64,000 nucleotides of DNA from the NCBI RefSeq assembly GCF_014642855.1, contig NZ_BMJB01000001.1:2294001-2358000 (forward strand), in the 5' to 3' direction. Position numbers and translations under genes: made by a program. Origin of the DNA: Edaphobacter acidisoli. Lineage in GTDB: Bacteria; Acidobacteriota; Terriglobia; Terriglobales; Acidobacteriaceae. Positions 33,423-42,700 of the stretch are shown here, piece by piece. Every line of letters begins with the position of its first letter. The stretch's first letter is position 1. Below the pieces are notes generated by a model, which was not told the DNA's origin, did not search any database, and saw only the letters and a list, made by a program, of their open reading frames with translations.

Positions 33423-34178
33423 GTGTATCCATATATTCTCCACTCCGGACATCTTTTCGTTCCCACCTTTGGCGTGCTTGCGGCGTTGGGCCTGATGGCT
33501 GGGCTGACGCTGAGCCTGTTCACGGCGCGAAAGACAGGGCTGTCGGCGGATGCGCTTTGGAACGCTGGGCTGTTTACGCTGCTGGCTGCTTTTATTCTTT
33601 CGCGGCTGCTGCTGGTGGTGGGGAACCTTGGAACATTTCTGCACTATCCCGTTCTGCTGCTGATGGTGCCTTCGCTGACCCCGCTGGGGATTGTGCTAAC
33701 GATTGTTGTGGCGATTGTTTATCTGCGGCTGCGACACCTGCCGCTACTGAAGACGCTGGATGCGTGGGCGCCGTGCGCGACGCTGATCTGGGGTTTTCTT
33801 GCGCTTGGGCACTTTGCTGAAGGCAGCGATGCCGGGCTGCCGACGACGCTGCCGTGGGGGCTGGCGATTCCGCCGGATGACGCTCCGAAGCTGCACCCGG
33901 TGGCGCTGTATGCGGTGATTGCGGCGGCGATCCTTACGGTTGCGCTGCTGGTGTTGCTGCGCCGGAGATGGAGACCGGGGAGCGTGGCCTCTGCCGCGCT
34001 TGTGGCCGCGGGCGTTGCGCAGTTTGCGCTGACGTTTTTCCGGCAGCCGTATCTGTATTCTGATTCCACGGCGTTCATCCGCGCGCTTGATCCGATTCAG
34101 TGGATTGCGCTTGCGATGATGGTTGCGGCTGGAATTGTTTTTCTGTTCAGAGAACGGGAGGCTGACGATGCCGTCTAG
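33423..34178 (+). CDS. Lgt-like (prolipoprotein diacylglyceryl transferase family) membrane protein
   Basis: A 251-residue inner-membrane protein with about seven helices. The start MYPYILHSGHLFVPTFGVLA and the central LPWGLAI, then LHPVALYAVI, match the Lgt family, which adds diacylglycerol to the lipobox Cys of prolipoproteins. However, the signature GRxGNFxNxE is LALGHFAEGS here, so the conserved Arg is replaced, and the protein is shorter than usual (about 260-290). It may be a divergent enzyme or a non-catalytic relative; the true lgt is probably elsewhere. The start is GTG 33423 with a weak ribosome binding site. Its 3' end overlaps the rluD start by 11 bases. Confidence 0.7.
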   Translation: MYPYILHSGHLFVPTFGVLAALGLMAGLTLSLFTARKTGLSADALWNAGLFTLLAAFILSRLLLVVGNLGTFLHYPVLLLMVPSLTPLGIVLTIVVAIVYLRLRHLPLLKTLDAWAPCATLIWGFLALGHFAEGSDAGLPTTLPWGLAIPPDDAPKLHPVALYAVIAAAILTVALLVLLRRRWRPGSVASAALVAAGVAQFALTFFRQPYLYSDSTAFIRALDPIQWIALAMMVAAGIVFLFREREADDAV

Positions 34179-35292
34179 ACATATGCTTCCCAAGGGCAAG
34201 CGCCGGCATACGGTGAAGCCGGAGTATCGCGCGACTCGTGATGTTGAACCTGAAACGCCGCCTGTGATTCCGACGATTGATCTAGAGGATGAGATTGCTG
34301 AAGACGGTGTGCGCACGTTTACGGCTGCGGCGGAGGCCGCTGGACTTCGGCTGGATCAGTATCTGGCGCAGGCGATTCCGGATGTGAGCCGGGCGCGGAT
34401 GCAGCTTTTGATTGAGGCCGGACAGGTGCGCGTGGATGGCCATGCGGCCAAGCCGAAGCAGAAACTCAAGGGCGGCGAAGCGATTGAGATGGAAGGCTCG
34501 CCTGCTCCGCCACCGCTGCATGCGTTTGCGGAAGATATTCCGCTGGATGTTGTCTTCGAGGACAAGCACCTGGCGATCATCAATAAGCCGGCGGGGATGA
34601 TGGTCCATGCTGGTTCGGGAGCGACGGAGGACAGCCGCAACGCGGGCACGCTGGTGAATGCGTTGTTGCATCACTTCAATCATCTTTCAGTTGTTGGAGG
34701 CGATTTGCGGCCGGGGATTGTGCATCGGCTGGACAAGATGACGAGCGGGCTGATTGTGGTGGCAAAGGATGACAGCACGCATCGCAAGCTGGGAGAGATG
34801 TTCTCGGCGCGCGAGGTGGAGAAGACGTACATCGCGCTGGTGCATGGAAACCTTGCCAAGGATGAAGCGACTGTCGACCTGCCGATTGGGCGTGACCTGG
34901 TGCGGCGCACGAGGATGACGACGCGGAGGGCTCTGGGGTCGGAGGGTGTGCGCCATGCGGTCTCGCATGTGAAGGTGCTGGAGCGGATTGCCGGGGCGTA
35001 TGGCGCGTTTACGCTGGTGGAGGTGCGGATTGAGACCGGGCGTACACACCAGATTCGCGTACATATGCAGGCGCTGGGGCATCCGGTGGCGGGGGATACG
35101 CTTTATGGGGCTCCACATGCGGTGCGAGGGCCAAAGGGAGAACTTCAATTGGATCGGAATTTTTTGCATGCTGCGCACCTGAAATTCACGCATCCTCAAA
35201 CACATAGGCAGGTTGACTTTTCGATACCCCTGCCTGTCGAACTGAGTGCGTTTCTCGATGATGTCAGGACGGCTTTACAGGGAGTTCGATAG
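34168..35292 (+). CDS. rluD: RluD-type 23S rRNA pseudouridine synthase
   Basis: A 374-residue enzyme isomerising uridines in large-subunit rRNA. After a basic, unstructured N-terminus (KGKRRHTVKPEYRATRD), an S4 RNA-binding domain lies at about 55-115 (GLRLDQYLAQAIPDVSRARM). The catalytic domain has GIVHRLDKMTSGLIVVAKDD with nucleophile Asp 189, and RIETGRTHQIRVHMQALGHP near the end. Start ATG 34168 has GGGAGG six bases upstream and overlaps the Lgt-like gene, so they form an operon. RluC or RluD specificity cannot be decided from sequence alone; the N-terminal 50-residue extension is unusual. Confidence 0.9.
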   Translation: MPSRHMLPKGKRRHTVKPEYRATRDVEPETPPVIPTIDLEDEIAEDGVRTFTAAAEAAGLRLDQYLAQAIPDVSRARMQLLIEAGQVRVDGHAAKPKQKLKGGEAIEMEGSPAPPPLHAFAEDIPLDVVFEDKHLAIINKPAGMMVHAGSGATEDSRNAGTLVNALLHHFNHLSVVGGDLRPGIVHRLDKMTSGLIVVAKDDSTHRKLGEMFSAREVEKTYIALVHGNLAKDEATVDLPIGRDLVRRTRMTTRRALGSEGVRHAVSHVKVLERIAGAYGAFTLVEVRIETGRTHQIRVHMQALGHPVAGDTLYGAPHAVRGPKGELQLDRNFLHAAHLKFTHPQTHRQVDFSIPLPVELSAFLDDVRTALQGVR

Positions 35293-35293
35293 A

Positions 35294-36346
35294 ATGGTTT
35301 TAGTGACTGAACGCCGCCTCATTGACCGCTCCTTCGCAGGATGGGCTACGACCTCCCTGCTCTTGCTCGTACTTGCAGCCGTGCCCGTTGTGGCGCGTGG
35401 GCAGCAGCCTTCGGCGAGCACGCCGGCTACGCCACAGGCGGCGGCGTCGACTACGCAGACGACGGGCCAGTCAAATGGGGCACAGACAGCTTCTCCGCAA
35501 GAGACGGCGCCGACCATCGTGATTCAGGTGAACGAGGTCAACCTGATCTTTACCGTGACGGACAAGAAGGGCCGCTTCATCACCGGGTTGCAACGGCAGA
35601 ACTTTGGCTTGTTGGATGATGGTCGTCCACCGGAACAGGTGCTGCGCTTCAGCCAGCAGACAAATCTGCCGCTGCGAGTGGGCATCATGCTGGATACTTC
35701 GAGCTCGATCCGGCAGCGGTTTCAGTTTGAGCAGGACTCGGCGATTGAGTTTCTGCTGCAGATTCTTCACCTGAACGATCGGGCGTTTGTTGAGGGCTTC
35801 GATATCAACACCGACGTGACGCAGGGCTTCACCAATAACATTGACCTGCTGAACTCGGGTATTCGCAAACTGCGGCCTGGCGGTGGTACGGCGCTGTACG
35901 ACGCGCTGTACAAGACGTGCCGCGACCAGATGCTGACGATTCAGGACAACACTGCGGTGCGTCGCGCGCTGATTCTTGTCTCGGACGGCGACGATAACTA
36001 CAGTCGCGCTGAGGAGTCGGACGCTATCAAGATGTGTCAGCGCGCGGACACGATTGTGTATTCGATCAGCACGAACGTCAGCCCCAGCCGCGACCATGGC
36101 GACGATGTGCTGAAGCAGATCTCGGATGCGACGGGTGGGCAGGCTTTTTACCCGGTCAAGATTGAAGACGTGGCGCAGGGATTTCGTAACATCGAGCAGG
36201 AACTGCGCAGCCAGTATCAGCTTGTGTATCGCCCAGCGGACTTCAAGCAGGATGGAGCGTTTCGAACGATCTATTTGCAGGCGCTGGACCCGCGATACCA
36301 TGTGCGCGCGCAAAAGGGATACTTTGCGCCGAAGCCTAGCCAATAG
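35294..36346 (+). CDS. Secreted VWFA-domain protein, acidobacterial type
   Basis: A 350-residue exported protein. After the signal peptide (SLLLLVLAAVPVVARGQQ) and a Thr/Ala/Gln-rich linker (about 45-85) comes a beta strand EVNLIFTVTDKKGRFITGLQ and then a VWFA domain with the MIDAS sequence MLDTSSSI, GGGTALYDAL and LVSDGDDNYSR. This is the layout of the VWFA-related family (TIGR03436) found in large numbers in Acidobacteria. The function of the family is unknown; metal-dependent protein binding in the envelope is probable. The ATG at 35294 directly follows rluD (one base gap), so it probably belongs to that operon. Confidence 0.88.
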   Translation: MVLVTERRLIDRSFAGWATTSLLLLVLAAVPVVARGQQPSASTPATPQAAASTTQTTGQSNGAQTASPQETAPTIVIQVNEVNLIFTVTDKKGRFITGLQRQNFGLLDDGRPPEQVLRFSQQTNLPLRVGIMLDTSSSIRQRFQFEQDSAIEFLLQILHLNDRAFVEGFDINTDVTQGFTNNIDLLNSGIRKLRPGGGTALYDALYKTCRDQMLTIQDNTAVRRALILVSDGDDNYSRAEESDAIKMCQRADTIVYSISTNVSPSRDHGDDVLKQISDATGGQAFYPVKIEDVAQGFRNIEQELRSQYQLVYRPADFKQDGAFRTIYLQALDPRYHVRAQKGYFAPKPSQ

Positions 36347-36382
36347 TGTCTGTAATATTTGCTACGCGATGCTGGACCTGGC

Positions 36383-39300
36383 TTAGGTGCGCACCAGCGT
36401 GGCGGATAGCAACCCTACAATGATTCCGTAGAGCTTTACCTCGATGGAGAGATTGCGCAGCGATTTGTGTGGATCGAGCGCAAGCTCCACGATGTTTGCC
36501 GCACCACCGTCGACGGTGGTGCCCTTCCCGCGGAAGGTGACTGGATCGAGGATGCGGACGGCGCCGGTGCGGAGATCGACGCGTGGTGGACAGGGGGCTT
36601 CGTCGACGAAGAGATAGTCGTCGATGAGATAGTCCTGCTCGATGGGCCACCAGTTTTCGGGGTTGCGCAGATCGAGTGTGGATGTGGTGCCGTCGATGTA
36701 ATGCGCCTGCACTACAGCGTGGGTCATGCGGCTGCACTGCGGGAAGGTTGTGCCTGCCAAGAGAAGATAGAGCGCGCTTGCTTTGCCTGTGAGTGGGATT
36801 TCGAGGGATGAGCGGTCCTGCTGCCATTGGGAGAGGAAGATGCAGTTTGGCGCGCTGCGATCTTTTGGAACGCGGAATGGAATGTTGAGCGGGGTTTCGA
36901 GGGCGCCGCTGTCGCGGCAGAGGCCGGAGTCGTCGATGCGCGGCTGGATGTCGAAGGCGGCCCATGCTCCGATTCCCTGCTCTGGGATTGAGAGCGAGCA
37001 GTAGGGCGAGCGTGGCGCGGTGTAGCTGCGTGTGAAGATATCGCTGATGCGATGTTTGAGTACGTTGGTGAGGTCGATGGGTTCTGTGCGTGTGCTGTTG
37101 CTGATGGCGCGGACTTGTTGTTGAGCGGGTGCTTGAGAGCGCGAGGCAATAGCTGGTTTCGACGCGATGAGTTCGCCTGACCACTCCACTTCGATGTGCC
37201 ACGATGTGCTTTTGCCTGCGTGGATTTTTATCTGCGCTGCGCTTGATGAGTTGTGAAGGTGCGTTGCTTTGACTTGTGAGCCGTTGACTTGGATGGATGG
37301 ATTGCGTGTGCGTGGTGCGTTGAGTTGCAGGATGAGATCGATGGGTTTGGCGAAGTGCGAGGCGATTTCGAATGACTCGCGGTGTGCTGCGCGCTGCCAT
37401 TGGAGATGGATGTCGGGATGGTCGAGCGTGGCGTGGTTCCATGTGCTCGGGAAGCCGGGGCGAATCGTCACGGACTCGTCGAGCAGGTTGGGCTTGATGC
37501 CGAAGAGGCCTTCGACGAGCGCGCGCGACGTGATGCCGATGGGATCGCCGAAGTCGCGCTGCGCTTCCTGACGGTGCACGTCGAGCTGCGAGGTCATGTG
37601 GAAGTTGCCGGGACAGAGGCCCTGGAACATGGAGTCGACGAGGTTGCCTTTGAAGATGCGGAAGGCTTCGTCGGCCATGCCTGCCTGCCATAGCGCGAGC
37701 GCCATGTGCATGTTCTCGGCGAGCAGCAGGAGATTGAGTGACCAGATGTAGGGCATCCAATCCGAGCACGACAGCATGTAGAGGTCTTCGGCGGGAACGC
37801 CTTCGCCGTGGATGGGGATGTGTCTGAGCGCGGTGAGGCGTTCGGTGACCATCTGCTGGGCTTCGGTGGGCGATGCTACCTCGGAGTCGATGGTGTGGTA
37901 GATGGTCCAGAGTGCGGGCGAGGTGTAGGCGGTTTGCGTGGCGAGGATGTCTTTTGATTCGGCGAAGGTGCCTTGCTCGGGCAGCCAGAGGAGTTTGCTC
38001 ATGCCTTCGTGGATCAGCCCGGCTTCGCGCTCGTAGAGTGTGGCGTCTTCGCCGATGAGCCTTGCTATGCGCGCCGCCCATTTGTTTGCATAGTAGTTGT
38101 AGGCGGTGGAGTGAGCCGCGCCGCCGCCGTTGTATTGCAGGTTATCGCTGGCCCAGATGCAGGCGTAGGCTTCGTAGAGCGGGAGCGTTGCGCCATCGAC
38201 CGTGTAGGTGCGGCGGAAGAGGCGGCGCTCCCAGGCGAGATGCTGCACGAGCGCGGGCCATACTTCTTTTGCGAAGTCGAGGTCGCCGGTCCACTGGAGA
38301 TGCCTGAGGACGGCATCGAAGAGGACCAGGTTCATGTCGTAGTGGTTGTGCGAGATGTCTCCCTGGCTGTGAAGGAGATTTTCGGTGCGCGCGAGGTGCG
38401 AGCCGGGGTCGGGATGGCCGGTTGCTGGATCGGATGTTGTGACCGGGGAGTGGTTCTGGCGGGCGATCCAGTGGCGCGCGTGCTGGCGGAAGCGTTCGTG
38501 CTGGCCTGTGGCGTCGAGCACGTAGGGGCCGCGCCATCCGGCGAGCGGGACTCGCCAGGCTACGGCGCCGTGCATGACGCAGCCTTGTGCGCTGTCCCAG
38601 ATGGCGTCGGCTGCTGTGTTGAGTGCGCTGGCGGCGAGGTTGATGTATTCGTCGGGCGTAGTGGCAGAGACGCGGGTTGCGATGGTGTCTAACTGCCGGG
38701 TGCGGGCGACGATTGCGTCTTCGAGATTTTCGTTGAGAGGCGGCAGCGATTCTGTCTGGCGTTGTAATGCAATCGAGAGTGGTTTGCCGGGTTCGATTTC
38801 TACTGAGCCGATCAAAACGGGCAGTGTGATTTCGCTGGATGGTAGATGGGACAGCGCGTTCCAACCTGCGTTCCACTGCGTTGCATCGCTGAGTGCGAGC
38901 TGGGAGTTGGGTGGGAAGTAGAGAGACAGATCCGCAGCTTTGCTGTGAACGGACGCGCTGTTTTCGCGGAGAGTGTAGGTGTTGCCTTTGCACTCCTCGG
39001 GCCTGAGCTGGAAGAAGAGGCTTACGGGTTGGGCTTCGCAGCCGATGTCGCCGCCGCGCTTGCCTTTGCGTCCGCTGACGCCGCCGAAGGCCCAGAGCAG
39101 GCGCGTGCTGGCGGGAATCTCTGCTGCTTCGACGCGGACGTAGATGCCAGAGCCTTCGGCCATGGTCATGATTTCGATGCGCAGTGTTCCGTGCTGAAGC
39201 AGCGGGTCGCGGACCTCGTAGAACATGCGGCCTGCGCGATAGACTGCGTTGATCTCATGCGCTTCGTGTAGCCATTTGGATGCGCCTGCAGCGGCGATGC

Positions 39301-39643
39301 CGAGGCGGAGGTTGCCTCCGTGGCCGGGGAGATAGAGCGAGAACTCGGGCAGGTCTCCGGCATCGACACGAAATGCGTTGTTTGGGCCGTAGAGTGGGCG
39401 GTTGAAGAACTCAGTGCCGTTCTGGACGAAGAAGCCTCCGCTGCCGGGGCGATAGCGCATGGGGCGCGCTGTCTGGCCTTTCATCAGGCCACGCACTTTG
39501 CCGGTGATCTCTTCTGGCGACGCTGCCGCGGAGTATGGCGATCGATGCTTTTGCGCGAATGCGAGTGGCCCTTGTGCGGCGAGAGCGGCTGCGGCTGAGT
39601 TTGCGAGGAAGCGGCGGCGTGTCCAGTAGGGGAGATTGTTCAT
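36383..39643 (-). CDS. Tat-exported DUF4450 family protein (six-hairpin glycosidase type)
   Basis: A 1086-residue protein. The N-terminus MNNLPYWTRRRFLANSAAAA is a twin-arginine signal, so it is folded before export. The middle (about 330-720) is an alpha/alpha-toroid of the six-hairpin class: WIARQNHSP, GDISHNHYDMNLVLFDAVLR, LYEAYACIWASDNLQYNGGG and SWMPYIWSLNLLLLAE. The last 300 residues look like beta-sandwiches. DUF4450 proteins occur in plant-polysaccharide loci (rhamnogalacturonan-type), but their reaction is not established, so no activity is claimed. Start ATG 39643 gives the correct Tat signal; an in-frame ATG at 39688 would add 15 residues. It follows the TonB receptor by 81 bases with a strong hairpin between. 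Confidence 0.78.
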   Translation of the reverse strand: MNNLPYWTRRRFLANSAAAALAAQGPLAFAQKHRSPYSAAASPEEITGKVRGLMKGQTARPMRYRPGSGGFFVQNGTEFFNRPLYGPNNAFRVDAGDLPEFSLYLPGHGGNLRLGIAAAGASKWLHEAHEINAVYRAGRMFYEVRDPLLQHGTLRIEIMTMAEGSGIYVRVEAAEIPASTRLLWAFGGVSGRKGKRGGDIGCEAQPVSLFFQLRPEECKGNTYTLRENSASVHSKAADLSLYFPPNSQLALSDATQWNAGWNALSHLPSSEITLPVLIGSVEIEPGKPLSIALQRQTESLPPLNENLEDAIVARTRQLDTIATRVSATTPDEYINLAASALNTAADAIWDSAQGCVMHGAVAWRVPLAGWRGPYVLDATGQHERFRQHARHWIARQNHSPVTTSDPATGHPDPGSHLARTENLLHSQGDISHNHYDMNLVLFDAVLRHLQWTGDLDFAKEVWPALVQHLAWERRLFRRTYTVDGATLPLYEAYACIWASDNLQYNGGGAAHSTAYNYYANKWAARIARLIGEDATLYEREAGLIHEGMSKLLWLPEQGTFAESKDILATQTAYTSPALWTIYHTIDSEVASPTEAQQMVTERLTALRHIPIHGEGVPAEDLYMLSCSDWMPYIWSLNLLLLAENMHMALALWQAGMADEAFRIFKGNLVDSMFQGLCPGNFHMTSQLDVHRQEAQRDFGDPIGITSRALVEGLFGIKPNLLDESVTIRPGFPSTWNHATLDHPDIHLQWQRAAHRESFEIASHFAKPIDLILQLNAPRTRNPSIQVNGSQVKATHLHNSSSAAQIKIHAGKSTSWHIEVEWSGELIASKPAIASRSQAPAQQQVRAISNSTRTEPIDLTNVLKHRISDIFTRSYTAPRSPYCSLSIPEQGIGAWAAFDIQPRIDDSGLCRDSGALETPLNIPFRVPKDRSAPNCIFLSQWQQDRSSLEIPLTGKASALYLLLAGTTFPQCSRMTHAVVQAHYIDGTTSTLDLRNPENWWPIEQDYLIDDYLFVDEAPCPPRVDLRTGAVRILDPVTFRGKGTTVDGGAANIVELALDPHKSLRNLSIEVKLYGIIVGLLSATLVRT

Positions 39644-39670
39644 GCTGATTTGTCGCGCATAAAAGAAGGA

Positions 39671-39708
39671 CGGCCGCGGAGACTGCATGATAGCAATCTC
39701 CGCGGCCG
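39671..39708 (-). terminator. Strong hairpin between TonB receptor and DUF4450 gene
   Basis: CGGCCGCGGAGA (39671-39682) and TCTCCGCGGCCG (39697-39708) form a perfect 12-base-pair stem with a 14-base loop. On the minus strand a T-rich TCCTTCTTTT follows. It would work as an intrinsic terminator or partial terminator (attenuator) after the receptor gene and just ahead of the DUF4450 start. Confidence 0.75.
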
Positions 39709-39724
39709 CGAGTTCATGATCAGG

Positions 39725-42700
39725 TTAGAAGTTGAGCTTTCCGGCAAACTGCCAGTCGCGTGAGCCGTTGTTTTGTTTGGAGAGCGTTCCGAAGGAGCCG
39801 CTCGAGAGCGAAGTGCCGAGACCGCCGAATTGCGTGTGGTTGGTGGCGTTGAGCGCATCGGCCTGGAAGACGAAGTTGACACGCTCGTAGATGGGAAACT
39901 CGCGCCGGACTCCTGCGTCAAGGTTGTAGTTGCCTGTGTCGTAGAGGTTGTACGGCGCGCTGCGGTCGACGTTGCCGAAGTTATAGCCTCCGTTGCCGGG
40001 TGTTGCGATGAAGGCGGAGGAGTCGATGTATTTGACGTTGCCAAACGTTGTTGCCGTGACACCCTTGCCATAGCCGCCGTTGATGCGGACAGGGCCGGAG
40101 TGCGCGGTGTTGTAGCTGGGATAGCAGCTTCCCGGTGTCTGGCAGCTTGTTCCTGAGATGGAGAGCGGACCGCCGGAGATCTTCGTGAAGATGAACGACA
40201 GCTTCCATCCGCCTGCGAAGGCGCGGACCCAGAAATTATTGGCGCCGAACTGGCGGCCGCTGCCGAACGGAAGGCTGTAGACGCCGAAGATGCGAAGGTT
40301 GTTGGGAATGTTGTTAGAGCTGACGGTGCGGTCGATACGGTTCGCTTCCACCGTGCCATGGCCGCCGTCGATGACGTTGTTCGGGATCGCGTAGCCACTG
40401 CGCGAACCGGCAATGTCGTCGATGGTTTTAGCAAAGGTGTAGTTGAGTGTGTAGCTGAGCCCGTGCCAGGTACGCTGCGCGAGGCTGATCTGGAGAGCGT
40501 TGTAGTTGCTGTTGCCTACGTCGCCCCAGGTGTCGGTTACGCCGGAGTACTGAGGGAAGGGCTTGAGCATCTGACCGATGGTCGCGGTCGAGCCACCGTA
40601 GTTTGCGTAGGGCAGCGCGATGCCGGGAATGATGGCCTGCGCTTCCTGCAGGTAGGTCTTGTGGGTGGTGCTGTCCACGCTGCCTGGCAACTGTTTGAGC
40701 AGGCTGCCGAGCACCTGATACTGCGGCGCCATCTGGTTGTTGTAGTAGCCGCGCAGTCCGGCGACGAGGAAGTGGGCCTGGTTGGCAGCGTAGTCGACGC
40801 TGAGTGTGAGGTCGTTGGTGAGCAGATGCTGGATGCCGAAGTTCCAGCTCTCGGTGTACGGTGCGCGACCGGAGAGATACGGGTCCGCGTAGGAGACACC
40901 GGATGGCGTCGTGCCGACTCCATTGACGAGGTAGTTGCCTGTGTTGGCTGTCGCGGTTGGATTGAGCGCGGTTGAATACGCCGGGATGCCTGTGTTGCCC
41001 AGCGCGGAATTCAGGTAGAAGGCCGGCTGGCCGCCCTGGCCGGAGTCGGCGAAGGGTGCGCTTACCGTGAGACCAGTCTGGCCGGTTCCGTTGTAGTTGC
41101 CGCCGCTGGAGCCGCCGACACCGCCGCTGTGCGTGTACATAATGGCGAATGCGCCGCGAACAACATCGCGAGGAGATACCTGATAGACGGCGCCGACGCG
41201 GGGCCCGAGGTTCTTGTACCAGGTGTTGACGGTTGTCGTGCAGTTGCAGGTGCCGTTGCCTTTACCCATGTAGAACATCGCACCGGGACTGTTCGTCGCA
41301 GGATTGATGAGTGTTGGGCTGAAGCCGGACCAGCGGTTCTCCGCCTCGGTGAACGGAGTGTAGAGGTCCCAGCGGAGGCCGAGGTTGAGGGTCAGGTTCT
41401 TGGTGACTTTGTAGTCGTCCTGCACGTAGGGCGAGAACGCTTTGTAGCGAGCGCCCAGTGTGGAGAAGTTCTGGATGTAGAGCGAGGTTGAGTCGACCGC
41501 CCCGAGCAGGAAGCTGGCGTAGGAGAAACCGCTGGTGGGAATGATCTGTCCCTTGCTGTTGTAGCCCGCGGTTGTGGTGTTCTTGTAGGTGAAGCTGACA
41601 GGCTTCGATGCACTGTCGGATACGGACTGGTTGAATTGCAGCCACTGGTACGTGCCGCCGAAGGTGAACGAGTGGTGGCCGTGCACCCACTGGAATTCGT
41701 CGCCGAGCGTGTAGGTGTTGACTGCTTCGTGATAGCCGGTGGGAGCGGAGAAGCCCGATGGGCCATCGACGCCGCCGGAGAACGATGCGCCGGGGAAGGT
41801 GGTGGACGCAAGGCCGACGGGAAGATTGCCGATGCCGAGGCTGCTTGCCGTCACGGAGCCGCCCTCGGTGGCGTTCTTGACCGGAGCCCAGAAGCGCGTG
41901 AGACCGTAGCGAAGCTGGTTGACCGCGTGCGGAGACACAATATAGGTGTGCTTGATGATGTCGGTCGTTGTGGACTCGGTGACGAGCGTGCCGTTGGTGT
42001 AGGGGAATGGCAGAACCGAGTTCGCGCCGTAGTCATACGGAGGAATGTTTTTGACTCCGGAGGTTGAGATCAGCGAGATCTGCTGCTTCGAGTTGAGCGT
42101 GTAGTCGAGACGGCCGGTGAAGCCCCAGACATCGAGCCCGGTGACGCGACCGGCGAGGTAGTTGTTGGTGAGAGAAGAGTTCGCCACCGGCGGCATATAC
42201 TTCTGCATCGCCTGCGAGATCGTTGAGATCTCCGAGGATGGAATGACGTTCGCTGTCGGCAGGCCGTTCTTCATGCCCATGAACTGTTTGGCGCAGGTTA
42301 CGCCACCGTTTGCAGCAGTGCAGGACGCAACCGTAGTTGGATCGTAGATGTTGTAGCCGGGGTTTGCCGCGGCGTAGGCGGTGAAGTCGCCTCCCTGAGC
42401 AGCAGGTGTGGGGATGGTCTGGTAGGTCGGGTTCGTCGTGCCGCGGAAGTGGAAGCGGTCGTAGTTGGCGAAGAAGAAGAGCTTGTTGTGCAGGATGGGG
42501 CCGCCGAGCGAGAGCGAGAGTTCGTTCTGATGCTCGGGCGTCTTCGACGTCGGATAGCCTGTGGTGCCGTTGGGCAAGACGATCTTCGTCCAGGGCTGCG
42601 TGTAGCCCCAGGTGTCGAATGCAGTGTTGCGGATGAAGAAGTTCGCGCCGCCGTGGAAGGTGTTGCTGCCCTGCTTGATGGAATAGTTTTCGACGCCGAG

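Noticed and set aside
36336..38081. Long antisense open frame (581 codons) opposite the DUF4450 gene
   Set aside because: It is highly Arg/His-rich with no domain, overlaps the well-supported DUF4450 frame and follows from its codon usage.
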